DNA of 64,000 nt from a virus: the IMG/VR virus record IMGVR_UViG_3300010938_000950, positions 62,001 through 126,000 of that record. One strand, 5' to 3'. The translations under genes were made by a program, and so were the position numbers. Positions 32,085 through 41,600 of the stretch are shown here, one piece after another; the first letter of the stretch is position 1; every line of letters begins with the position of its first letter. The notes beneath the pieces are model-generated. The model was not told the origin of the DNA. It ran no database searches and saw nothing but the letters and a program-made list of their open reading frames with translations.

Positions 32085-34028
32085 TTAAGCTCCACTCGCA
32101 AGGAAATTGTATGGCAGTATTGCCCCATCCCATGGAAGACATATACCATTAACTAAGTGAATAAATTCACCACTATTGCCAATTAAGAAAAATGATGGCA
32201 ATCCTCCAAACGTAAGCCTAAATGGTCGCATTTTAGCTCTGGCAAATGAAAATTGTCCAGCAGTTGATGAAACTGACATTATGGCTTCTCCAGTCACAAC
32301 CTGTGCCAAACTTTTTTGAAATCCTAGTAATGAGTTTAAATTAAAACCCACAGTGTACGTAGGGCCTACAGTGGCATTAGCAGTATCACCAACTAAATTT
32401 CTACTAAGTAATTGGTGTGACCTGGTTATTCCATCAAACCCTGTCATTCCAAACGATGTACAAAAAGAATCAGTTCCAGTGCTGTTATTAAGAGCATTAC
32501 CTCCTACTAAAACTGCTATTAAATTTGGATCCTGAGTTTGTGAATATAATCTTAGAGGTGTGGTGGCCATAAAATAAAGTGCTGATGAACTATTTGTAGG
32601 AGATTTAACATGGGCAAAAATAAAATCAGTATCTGCAACTATAGATACAAACCCATTTGCACTAGCAGTTGTACCTGTAATACTACCAGTTCCGTTTGTT
32701 CTTTCGGTCATTGTGGCATTTGATCCAGAACCGGAAAATGCACTTCCATTCCAGCTACCATTTGGAGATCCAACTACTCCGAATAATCCGAAAGCATTTG
32801 CTGCACCTCTAAGTATAAATTGGAATTGTGATGGTACTGCACCAGGATTTATATTAGGGGCGCCAGTAAATGTACCAATAAAATAATTACCATTTGCTAT
32901 CGACAGTTGTGAAGCTGCCGTAACATCAATTACACGATAACTGAGAGAGGCTCTAGCAGTTAAATTATTCTTCAAAGTAGAGATATCAGTAGTTCCTCCA
33001 CTGAATGGTACAATCTTTACCTGGTCACTAGATGGTACTGCAATAATTCTATAAATGGAATCATCAGTACTAGGAGGATTAGTTGAAACTGATCCATTAG
33101 GCGATAGAGTGCCGGTTCCACCAGTGCAACCAGTAAATATCTGCCCAGTAACAGAATTGCCAGTTGTTAAAGTACCAGAACCACCTGAACATCCAGTAAA
33201 GCTCGTAGCTGTAATACCCGTATAAGTAACTATTTGTTGTACGTTTGAAGAGGTAGTGACATTAATAGTTCCAGATGTTGGGAAGCCTGTTGTAGAAGCT
33301 ACGTTGATAGTTGCTTGTGGCAATACTTGTCCGTTCGATGCGGCAGAAATTACGGTATTAATTATTCCAGTATAGTTAACAGTTTGTAGTCCACTACTGC
33401 TTAATATAAACAAAGTTCCGCTACTAGGAAATCCTACGGTAGATTGTACAGATATAGTGGCTTGTGGTAATGTCAAACCTGCGGATGCTGGGGCAATTCC
33501 ACTTCTAGGTCCAGCCAACCAAACAACTACGTGTTTTCCAATCATAGATTGAGAAAATGGTTGTGAAGAGGCGGCAGTTAGTGAGTCTCCAATTGCAGAA
33601 GTTACTCCATCATTTCCAACAGCAAGTACGGACGAGCCCTCAAAAAATCCAGTCGGACCACTTGTGGGTGATATTGGTATTCCACCGGGGACAGTGACTT
33701 GTCCACCACTCACATAGTTGGCGTTTCCTGTAGCGCCATTTAGAGCAAATTGTGTAGAATTAACAACAGTAACATTCCATCCACCATTAGCGGCGGTATT
33801 GCCCTGAACACCGTAGACTCCAACTAACTGGTTATTAGATAGTCCATGTGGAGTAGAGGTGGTAATTACGATCGGATTAGCATTGGATGCAGCCGTAACT
33901 GTAAGTATCGGTCTAGTACCATTTACACAATAGGACCAGAACTCGTAGCACAATTTCATAAAAATAGGTACATCCCTACCATTTGTGCCAGTTGTATATT
34001 GTAATCCTCTGAGAAATTTGATGGCCAT
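32085..34028 (-). CDS. Tail fibre/adhesin with nested repeat modules (family B)
   Basis: A 647-residue fibre related to the one at 38606: both begin with a 'FLRGL/FCRGL' block and 'YEFWSYCVNG'/'YEFWGYCVNG', and both end with an 'INGI-W-N/D-ILP' block. An FCCH-like module ('LVGVYGVQGNTAANGGW') sits near residue 50-110. One TINV-type module begins at 'LPQATISVQST', is broken after 'QTVNYTG' by a complete second module (33141-33362), then resumes at 'FTGCTGGTG'. AAGGAAA precedes the ATG. It is probably a host-binding fibre or its distal part. Confidence 0.75.
   Translation of the reverse strand: MAIKFLRGLQYTTGTNGRDVPIFMKLCYEFWSYCVNGTRPILTVTAASNANPIVITTSTPHGLSNNQLVGVYGVQGNTAANGGWNVTVVNSTQFALNGATGNANYVSGGQVTVPGGIPISPTSGPTGFFEGSSVLAVGNDGVTSAIGDSLTAASSQPFSQSMIGKHVVVWLAGPRSGIAPASAGLTLPQATISVQSTVGFPSSGTLFILSSSGLQTVNYTGIINTVISAASNGQVLPQATINVASTTGFPTSGTINVTTSSNVQQIVTYTGITATSFTGCSGGSGTLTTGNSVTGQIFTGCTGGTGTLSPNGSVSTNPPSTDDSIYRIIAVPSSDQVKIVPFSGGTTDISTLKNNLTARASLSYRVIDVTAASQLSIANGNYFIGTFTGAPNINPGAVPSQFQFILRGAANAFGLFGVVGSPNGSWNGSAFSGSGSNATMTERTNGTGSITGTTASANGFVSIVADTDFIFAHVKSPTNSSSALYFMATTPLRLYSQTQDPNLIAVLVGGNALNNSTGTDSFCTSFGMTGFDGITRSHQLLSRNLVGDTANATVGPTYTVGFNLNSLLGFQKSLAQVVTGEAIMSVSSTAGQFSFARAKMRPFRLTFGGLPSFFLIGNSGEFIHLVNGICLPWDGAILPYNFLASGA
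33141..33362 (-). repeat. Complete TINV module nested inside another module
   Basis: About 222 bp (74 codons) coding 'SNGQVLPQATINVAST...FTGCSGGSGTLTTGN', placed in frame between the 'VNYTG' strand and the 'FTGC' strand of a second module. The exact ends are uncertain by a few codons. Confidence 0.6.
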
Positions 34029-34035
34029 ATTTTCC

Positions 34036-36315
34036 TTAAGGTACTAGTGGGGGCCCGCCCCAAAAAATATACATTCCCCTTCGCATATGCTGAAAAGAAC
34101 GATTAGTATCGTGTGTTAACGTATATTCTCCAAAATTAGTTCTTCCTTCCCTTATATGCGGAATAGTTCCTATAAATCTTGCTTCTGTATTTGGAAAACC
34201 TACCCCACCTCCCCAATCGTTAACAGTGCCCCCTATCACATCTACAGATAATAATTCAGTTGCTCCTAACCAAGGATTATCTCCTGCGCTTCCATCAAAC
34301 ATAGGACTTCCGCCTTGCCCTACTCCGGAAACATACGTTAATAGAGATACTCCCGCTGATATTGGAACAGGGGTGGTAGTATTTTCATTTGCTTGCATAC
34401 TAACACCCTGGGAACGATTATTAATAGTAGTTGAAGTACCAAAAAGCCAACTACCATCATTTAAACTATTACCACTGCTTGATCCTAATCCACTTCCTAT
34501 ACAGTATAGTCGCGCTTCGTTATTCGCTGGAATTAGTGGCGGCTCAACTTCTGGCATACCAAATGATACATAAAATGATTTGGGATCGGTTGCATTTCCT
34601 GGCCTACGCCCAAACATTGTAACACCTAATCCATATCCATCATCTCCAATTATAGTATGTCTATATGAAATTGATGTTAGTGTACTAGTGTCTCCGCAAC
34701 CGGGAGCGCCACCAATATAAATGCTACTGTTACTATTATAATATAGTGGCGTATGTAAATGTCTACCAGCTACTGGAAAATCTCCGGCCGCATCACCACC
34801 AAATCCTGGTATGAAGGTAATTGGTGCACAGTTGCTTTGATCTGTATTTGTTTCATTGCAAATTCTAACCTGCCATCCAGTAGAGTTTGGGCTTTGTAAA
34901 ATTACACGTGGTGTAGTAGAATTACCATTGCCCCTGTACGACCCCGAAGGACTACTATTTACTGCTCCATTAGCTGGGGCATTAGCATCGCTGGCATATA
35001 AATACCAATTCATACTATCTGTAGGCTCAATTGGCGGCAAACTTGGAGAGTAGAAAACAGCTCCGCCAGTACTCATAACACCAGTACCGCCTGTACATCC
35101 TGTAAATGTAGTTGCCGTAATTCCAGTATATGATACTTGCTGTACGCCTGCTGCTGTGGTTACGAAGACAGTTCCAGATGGTGCAAATCCGGCACGGACA
35201 GCACCGCCAGTGGTCATTAATCCAGTACCGCCCGTACATCCTGTAAATGTAGTTGCGGTAGTTCCTGTATATGATACTGTTTGAGTGCCAGTGCTAGTGG
35301 TAACAAAAATAATACCAGTAGTAGGAAATCCAGTAGTTGAAACTACGTTAATAGTGCCTTGTGGTAATCTAACGTTATTGGATCCTGAAGCAATAGTTGT
35401 ACTTGCTGTATTTGTAGAAGCCACGTTAATGGTGGCCTGAGGTAAAGATTGTCCGTTAGAACCGGCGGCAATTGTGGTAGCTACTCCTGCTACAACCTGT
35501 GAACCACCAAGTATACTTCCGCTGCCTCCTGTACATCCTGTAAATGAGGTTGCAGTTGTACCGGTATAATTAACTGTTTGCCTGCCTGCTGGAGAGCATA
35601 TAAATATAGTTCCGCTCGTAGCAAATCCAGTAGTAGAAGTGACGTTAAGTGTAGCTGTAGGTAATGAGATACTAGCTATAACAGAGTTACCAGTAGACAT
35701 AGTGCCAGTACCTCCAGTACAACCTGTAAAAGTAGAGCCTGTAGTACCAGTATATGTAACTGTTTGTGTTCCAGCATTTGTAGCAACTAAAATGGTTCCA
35801 GATGTTGGGAAACCAGAAGTCGAGGCTACGTTAATGGTTCCTGTTGGTAAGGAAACGTTATTGGAAGCAGCGGCAATTGTGGTTGTACCACTAAGAAATG
35901 TACCAGTTCTATAGTTTATACGATAAGAGTTTGTGCTTGTATCATATCCATCAATAAGAAAACAACCAGAATTATATTGTGGATTAGTTGTGCTTCTTAA
36001 AACTAATAATCTGCCAACATCAACTTGACTAACTACTCTAGTGGCGACTGGAATAGAAACAAAGAACTCTTTTCCTGAACTTAAATTAATGCCAGCCCTA
36101 GTTCCTGCTGCGAAAGTTGGTGTGGCGGCTGTAGGAGTAGAGTCCGCTGTTGAAATTAATAAAGTACCAACTGAATTAATATTAAAATTAGTATCACCTA
36201 CATAAGTGTAAAGCAAAACTCTACGCAAAAAAATAGCCATTAAATAGGAAGGTATCCATTTCCTATTTGTACTAGTATCTTGTATTACGTAGTCTCTGAG
36301 TAAATGTCTTGCCAT
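34036..36315 (-). CDS. Tail fibre/adhesin with inserted and nested repeat modules (family A)
   Basis: A 759-residue paralogue of 36836: 'LLRDYVIQDTSTNRKW', 'IFLRRVLLYTYVGDTN', 'DSMNWYLYASD', 'RVILQSPNSTGWQVRI' and C-terminal 'MRRGMYIFWGGPPLVP' are shared. Between 'YRINYRTG' and 'IEPTDSMNWYLY' (continuous in the 29547 protein) are four copies of the FTGC-containing TINV module, one of them nested inside another (35191-35409). The remainder is a Gly/Asn-rich beta scaffold. AAGGTAA precedes the start. It is probably a receptor-binding fibre. Confidence 0.75.
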   Translation of the reverse strand: MARHLLRDYVIQDTSTNRKWIPSYLMAIFLRRVLLYTYVGDTNFNINSVGTLLISTADSTPTAATPTFAAGTRAGINLSSGKEFFVSIPVATRVVSQVDVGRLLVLRSTTNPQYNSGCFLIDGYDTSTNSYRINYRTGTFLSGTTTIAAASNNVSLPTGTINVASTSGFPTSGTILVATNAGTQTVTYTGTTGSTFTGCTGGTGTMSTGNSVIASISLPTATLNVTSTTGFATSGTIFICSPAGRQTVNYTGTTATSFTGCTGGSGSILGGSQVVAGVATTIAAGSNGQSLPQATINVASTNTASTTIASGSNNVRLPQGTINVVSTTGFPTTGIIFVTTSTGTQTVSYTGTTATTFTGCTGGTGLMTTGGAVRAGFAPSGTVFVTTAAGVQQVSYTGITATTFTGCTGGTGVMSTGGAVFYSPSLPPIEPTDSMNWYLYASDANAPANGAVNSSPSGSYRGNGNSTTPRVILQSPNSTGWQVRICNETNTDQSNCAPITFIPGFGGDAAGDFPVAGRHLHTPLYYNSNSSIYIGGAPGCGDTSTLTSISYRHTIIGDDGYGLGVTMFGRRPGNATDPKSFYVSFGMPEVEPPLIPANNEARLYCIGSGLGSSSGNSLNDGSWLFGTSTTINNRSQGVSMQANENTTTPVPISAGVSLLTYVSGVGQGGSPMFDGSAGDNPWLGATELLSVDVIGGTVNDWGGGVGFPNTEARFIGTIPHIREGRTNFGEYTLTHDTNRSFQHMRRGMYIFWGGPPLVP
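35191..35409 (-). repeat. 219-bp TINV module nested at the NVAST|GF site
   Basis: Exactly 73 codons, starting 'TASTTIASGSNNV' and ending 'MTTGGAVRA', inserted between 'INVASTN' and 'GFAPSG' of a host module of the SNGQ subtype. The unit at 41513-41731 has the same length and lies at the same site. Confidence 0.7.
35339..35367 (-). repeat. 29-bp exact inverted repeat, arm 1
   Basis: The 29 bases here are the exact reverse complement of 48856-48884. Both arms code the 'LPQGTINVVS' strand of a TINV module, on opposite strands about 13.5 kb apart. Confidence 0.85.
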
Positions 36316-36323
36316 ATTTTACC

Positions 36324-36839
36324 TTATTGAATCCATCGTCCAACTATTTTAATATCTATTAATGGATTTCCAGATGGTGGAGTGTAGAAAATTCCTAAAT
36401 CTACATTTGGTGGGCTGCTGTTTGGGTTAATCGGCAAGCTACCAGGAGTATTAAATAATTCTGGTCGTGGCACTATATTTTCTGCAATTACCCAAGTTTC
36501 ATACGAACTAGTATTTGGGTTGTATCCGGATACTTTATAGTAGATAGTTTGATCCTTAGGATGTGTCAAAATGGGGTTATTATCTACTTGTATAGATTGT
36601 GGCGCCAGAATTGGCCTGGTATCAAAATTAGTAGTAATTCCATTGTATACTTGATCTCCGGCAGATCCTATAATGTTGTTTACATTGACGGCATCATAGT
36701 TGCTAGCTAAACCACCATAATCTTGCAAAGATGATCCTCTCGCCAGATCAAAATCGGCACTGGCAAAAGTATTGGCTTGTCCACCAAAATTTTCACTAGA
36801 TCCAAAGTTGGTAATTGTTAAATCAAAAGCATAGCTCAT
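36324..36839 (-). CDS. Small tail-fibre-associated protein (paralogue of 29216)
   Basis: A 171-residue protein. The frame is open to 36896, but the ATG at 36839 overlaps the stop of the 36836 gene as ATGA and starts 'MSYAFDLTITNFG'; it is preferred. 'YYKVSGYNPNTSSYETWVIA' is shared with the 29216 protein. It probably forms the partner of the long fibre encoded just upstream. Function beyond that unknown. Confidence 0.65.
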   Translation of the reverse strand: MSYAFDLTITNFGSSENFGGQANTFASADFDLARGSSLQDYGGLASNYDAVNVNNIIGSAGDQVYNGITTNFDTRPILAPQSIQVDNNPILTHPKDQTIYYKVSGYNPNTSSYETWVIAENIVPRPELFNTPGSLPINPNSSPPNVDLGIFYTPPSGNPLIDIKIVGRWIQ

Positions 36840-38596
36840 GGTATTGTTTGTGGTCCATTCCAAGTAACGTAAACTCCTCGCTTTAAATGCATCCAACTAT
36901 GGTTGGCTTCGGTTGTTATCGAGAAGTTTCCAAAGTTTGATCTTCCTGCTCTTAAATGTGGTATTGTTCCTAGTATTCTGGGTTCTAGTGGCATTGAAGC
37001 TTCAATGCCTGCATTTCCATTCCAAGTGTTAAATGTACCAGCTATTAAATCTACAGAGAATAATTCTGTACTTAAACTCCATGGACTATCTGCTGCACTA
37101 CCATCAAATATTGGACTTCCAAATTGTCCAACACCGGATACATAAGTCCATAGGGACGGTGCACAACTACAAATAATTCCTCCTTGAGTTTGTGTTACTC
37201 CTTGCAGAAACGGGTTATGATTTGCATCACCAAAGCTACCAGCATAAATAATTCCAGGAGTCCAGGTAATATCATTTAGATTATCACCAAATCCGTTATT
37301 TCCTCCCGTGCTAAGACTGCTGCCTAGAACAAATAATCTTGCTACATTATTAACTGGTAATGGCAGTGGTTCATTTTCTGCTAAACCGAATGACGCAATA
37401 TAATTTTTTGGTCTTCCAGCATTGGATGGGTCTCGCCAGAAGCGGCTAAAAATAACTACACCCTGCCCAGTGTCGTCTCCAACTAGTGTTATTCTAAATT
37501 GCATCTGTTGATATTGTGATGGACTGTATGGAATACCGAATGATCCGGAATCGTCCCCAAATCCAGGAGCCATTCCTACATATTTAGTGGTGTTATTTGT
37601 GTTGTACCATAATGGACCATGCAGGTGCGGGCCTGCAACAGCAAAATCACCTGCTGAATTGCCGCCAAATCCTGGTATAGCTGTGATTAAAGGAACATTT
37701 CCATAATTACCATTGGTTTGAATATTTTGACTATAATCAGCAAAAGTCTCATGGCATAATCTTACTTGCCAACCCAATGAGTGTGGACTTTGTAAAATTA
37801 TACGCGGTGTAGTGGAGTTACCATAACCGCCATATGTACCATTGTTAACGCCCACCCAAGTACTATTTGGCGCACCTGATGTTGGAGTTAAAGTTTCAGC
37901 AGCATATAGATACCAGTTCATGCTATCGTATGGTTCAACAGGTGGATATCCCGTAGCCCCCATTGTTCTGTAGTCAATTATGTAACAGTTTGTTACTACA
38001 GTTCCTCCGCCAGCATATGCTCCATTACCCGTTGTTCCATTGAGCGTAAATTGCGTATTATTTAATACAGTAATGGTAAAAGTTCCATTAGCATTCGTGT
38101 TTCCAGTAACTCCCGAAATAGTTACTGTTTGTCCTGTAGTTAGGGCATGTGGTGCTGTAGTTGTTACCTGTATCGGGGAAACAGCATTGCCTGAGGTGGT
38201 AGACACACTATAGTTAAGCGCTTCAAAACCAGTAATTAAAAATATACCAGAATTGAATGTAGAGTTGGCTGTACTTCTTAATACCAGCAACCTGCCTACG
38301 TCAGAAAAACTAACAGTCCTTACTGAAGGAGGAACCCATACATAAAATTCTCTTCCGGTACCTTGATTAATACCAGCTTTAGTACCCACTGCGAAAGTTG
38401 GAGATCCTGTAGGCGTAGAGTCTGGAGTAGCAATTAACAAAGTTCCTACAGCGTTGATAGGATAGTTTGTATCACCAACATAACTATACAAAAGTATTCT
38501 TCTTAAAAAGATACTCATGAGATAGCCTGGTACCCACTGCCTACTAGCCGTAGTGATATTTTGAGTAACATAATCTCTAACTGTGTGTATAGCCAT
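36836..38596 (-). CDS. Tail fibre/adhesin, family A with one FCCH-like insertion
   Basis: A 586-residue fibre and the least interrupted member of family A. It has N-terminal 'HTVRDYVTQNITTASRQW', 'IFLRRILLYSYVGDTN', 'DSMNWYLYAAE', 'RIILQSPHSLGWQVRL' and C-terminal 'LKRGVYVTWNGPQTIP'. A single FCCH-like module ('VTISGVTGNTNANGTF' to 'GAYAGGGTV') lies between 'ALNY' and 'CYIIDYRTMG'. It contains no FTGC module. AAGGAATC precedes the start. It is the best reference for defining where modules were inserted in the relatives. Confidence 0.75.
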   Translation of the reverse strand: MAIHTVRDYVTQNITTASRQWVPGYLMSIFLRRILLYSYVGDTNYPINAVGTLLIATPDSTPTGSPTFAVGTKAGINQGTGREFYVWVPPSVRTVSFSDVGRLLVLRSTANSTFNSGIFLITGFEALNYSVSTTSGNAVSPIQVTTTAPHALTTGQTVTISGVTGNTNANGTFTITVLNNTQFTLNGTTGNGAYAGGGTVVTNCYIIDYRTMGATGYPPVEPYDSMNWYLYAAETLTPTSGAPNSTWVGVNNGTYGGYGNSTTPRIILQSPHSLGWQVRLCHETFADYSQNIQTNGNYGNVPLITAIPGFGGNSAGDFAVAGPHLHGPLWYNTNNTTKYVGMAPGFGDDSGSFGIPYSPSQYQQMQFRITLVGDDTGQGVVIFSRFWRDPSNAGRPKNYIASFGLAENEPLPLPVNNVARLFVLGSSLSTGGNNGFGDNLNDITWTPGIIYAGSFGDANHNPFLQGVTQTQGGIICSCAPSLWTYVSGVGQFGSPIFDGSAADSPWSLSTELFSVDLIAGTFNTWNGNAGIEASMPLEPRILGTIPHLRAGRSNFGNFSITTEANHSWMHLKRGVYVTWNGPQTIP

Positions 38597-38605
38597 ATCG
38601 ATTCC

Positions 38606-41600
38606 TTATATAATGTAGAACAAGCTAGATGGAAGTATTGTATTATCCCAAATAATGGCAATACCATTTTGAGTATTTAAGAATTGGCCAGTTGCTGTAC
38701 CAAATCTGTGATAGAGTGGCAAGGTAGTTCCTGTAAACTTTAATGTTCTTAATTTAACTCTACCCAAAGAATATTGTCCGGTTACTCCTGGTAGTGATAA
38801 TACACCATCTGAAGCTAGTACTGTACCTCTTGTAGTATTAAATGTTAATCTAATATCAGTTAAGTTAGACCCAAATGTTGGAGTACCATCTCCGCCTAGT
38901 GACTTAGCAAGCATTCTATAAGTTCTTATGGTGCCAGTTGTATCTTTCATAACGAATCCATTACCGATAGTTCCGCTGTTACCGCTAGTTCCGTCGCATC
39001 TAAATACTGAACCGTTAAATACTCCACCTCTACTTAATACTGCCACAGGATTTGTATCAGCGGCTTGAGTATAAAGTCTTATTGGAATTTCACAATGTAG
39101 ATACGAGGATGCATCACCACTGTTTACATCTTTGAAATGCATCCAGAAAAATGCAGGATCGGCAGCCATAGTCATAGCCATAGTGTTTGCTGGAATACCG
39201 TTGAAAATACCTCCACTTTGACTAGTAAACTGTGTTGTAGCATCTGTTTGAGGATCTCCTGTTACTGGGAAAGTAAGTCCATTCCAGTTGCCGCCTGGTG
39301 ATATAATGGTTCCAATAGTACCCGCAGTATCGTTGCCAAATAACTGTATTTGACTATTGGCTTGCCCTGGATTTATTCCAATGGATGAAGGATTGAACTG
39401 CATAACCATATAGTTACCGTTACCGCTACTGAATGTTTGAGCAAGACCAGCATCTACTATTCTGTAATTAATATTACTTCTTTGAGTAAATGACGGGTGC
39501 AAATTAGTTGGGTCTGGTGTTCCGCCAGTATTCAAATTAATTCTGATAGAATTTGGACTATTTACGGCTGTAATTATGTAAATACTATCTTCTGTAGTTC
39601 CAGAATTTGGCTTCCACATAATCAATAGCTTACCTACCATATTGCTAGTTGTAACAGTTTGAGTGCCGCCACTTGTCCATGAGCCGTTTGGAGTAGAGTT
39701 GTTTAATATAATACTATTACGATTGGCAATTGAGCCACCGCTGGTATAAGCACCACTAGCAATTGTACCATTTAGTGTTGCAACTCTATTACTAATTACT
39801 GTTGTTAATGCTGTAGTGTTAGCGTTTGGTAAACCATTAATACCAGATGTTATTACAGTTTGTCCAGTTAATAGTGTATGGAAATCAGATGTAGTAATGG
39901 TAATTGGTGACAGTATAGTATTACCAGTAGTCATAGCTCCGGTACCGCCAGAACATCCTGTAAATGTTGTGGCAGTAGTTCCTGTGTAGGATACAATTTG
40001 GTTTCCGGTACTGGTCATAATTGTAAATGAACCAGTTTGTGCAAAACTAATAAACACAGGATTACCTGTAGTCATAGTTCCGGTGCCGCCAGAACATCCT
40101 GTAAAAGAAGTGCCCGTGGTACCAGTATACGTTACAGGTTGATATCCGGTAGTTGTTAATACATATATGTAACCGCTAGTTGGGAAACCTGTAGTTGAAG
40201 CTACGTTAATAGTAGCTTGTGGCAGTACTTGTCCACTGGATGCGACTGCAATTGAAGTGTAATTGCTAGCTGGAGAGAAGGCTGTGAACACCGATCCGCC
40301 AGCAGAAGTGCTTCCCGTACCACCTGAGCATCCAGTTAGTGATGTGGCACTTACGCCAGTATAATTTATTAGTTGAGAACCGGCTGAGGTAGTAATGTAC
40401 AATGAACCGGCAGTTGGAAAATTAGTAAAAAATCCAGTGTTATTTACTGTGTTGCCAGTAAACATAGTTCCGAATCCGCCCAATGCACCAGTGAAGGAAG
40501 TGCCGGTTACACCAGTATAGGTAACTGTTTGATTGAATGGTCCGCCGCCAATTGGAATACCAATCAACAGAGTACCAGTTCCGCCCGTACATCCTGTAAA
40601 TGAAGTTGAAGTTAGTCCCGTATAAGAAACCGAAGTGGCCGCATAAACAACACCACCAGTTGACATGGTTCCACCACCACCAGAACATCCAGTGAAGGAA
40701 GTTCCTGTGGTACCCGTGTATGTGACTATCTGTGCACCAGAGCTTGTTGTTACATAAATAGTTCCAGAAGCCGCAAATCCTACTGTCGAGGCTACGTTAA
40801 TAGTGCCTTGTGGTAATGCCTGTCCGTTGGAGCCGGCAGCGATAGTTGTTTGAATAGAGTTGTCTGCTACACTGAGAGTTCCGCTAGTTGGAAATCCATT
40901 AGTAGTAGATACATTAATAGTTGATTGAGGTAATGATTGACCACTAGATCCTAGTGCAATACTAGTTACTACTGTAGTGGCAATATTTAATGTACCTGTC
41001 GTTGGAAATCCGGTAGTTGAAACTACGTTAATCGTACCGGTTGGCAATGCGATATTGTTAGATCCTGATGCAATGGTCGTACTTGCCGTTGCTGTGGCGG
41101 CTACGTTGATTGTAGCTGTTGGTAATGCTTGAATGCCAGTAGTGGTTGTGAAAGGTGCAGCAGTATTTGCATTAACAGTTGCCTGTGGCAAAGATGCTCC
41201 ATTCGATGGAAAACCAGTTGTGGTATTAAAGTATGTTGCATTGGAAATATTGTTAGTTGGGGTGGTAATTATCCAAGTTCCATTGGCAGTTGTATTTCCA
41301 GTGACGCCACTTACTACAACAGATCCTAAATTAGAATAAGAGTTCGCGGCCGTCATATTAACTGATATTGGTGCAGTTACTGCCCCACCAGTTGACATAG
41401 TGCCAGTACCACCAGAGCAACCAGTAAAGGTTGTTCCTGTAATACCGGTATAAGTAACTGTTTGTACACCACCGCTAGTCGTAACGTTAATTGTTCCACT
41501 GCTTGGGAATCCGATGGTGACAGTACCACCAGTTTGCATGGAACCACGTCCTAGAGTACATCCAGTAAAAGTAGTGGCCGTAATACCTGTGTACAGCACT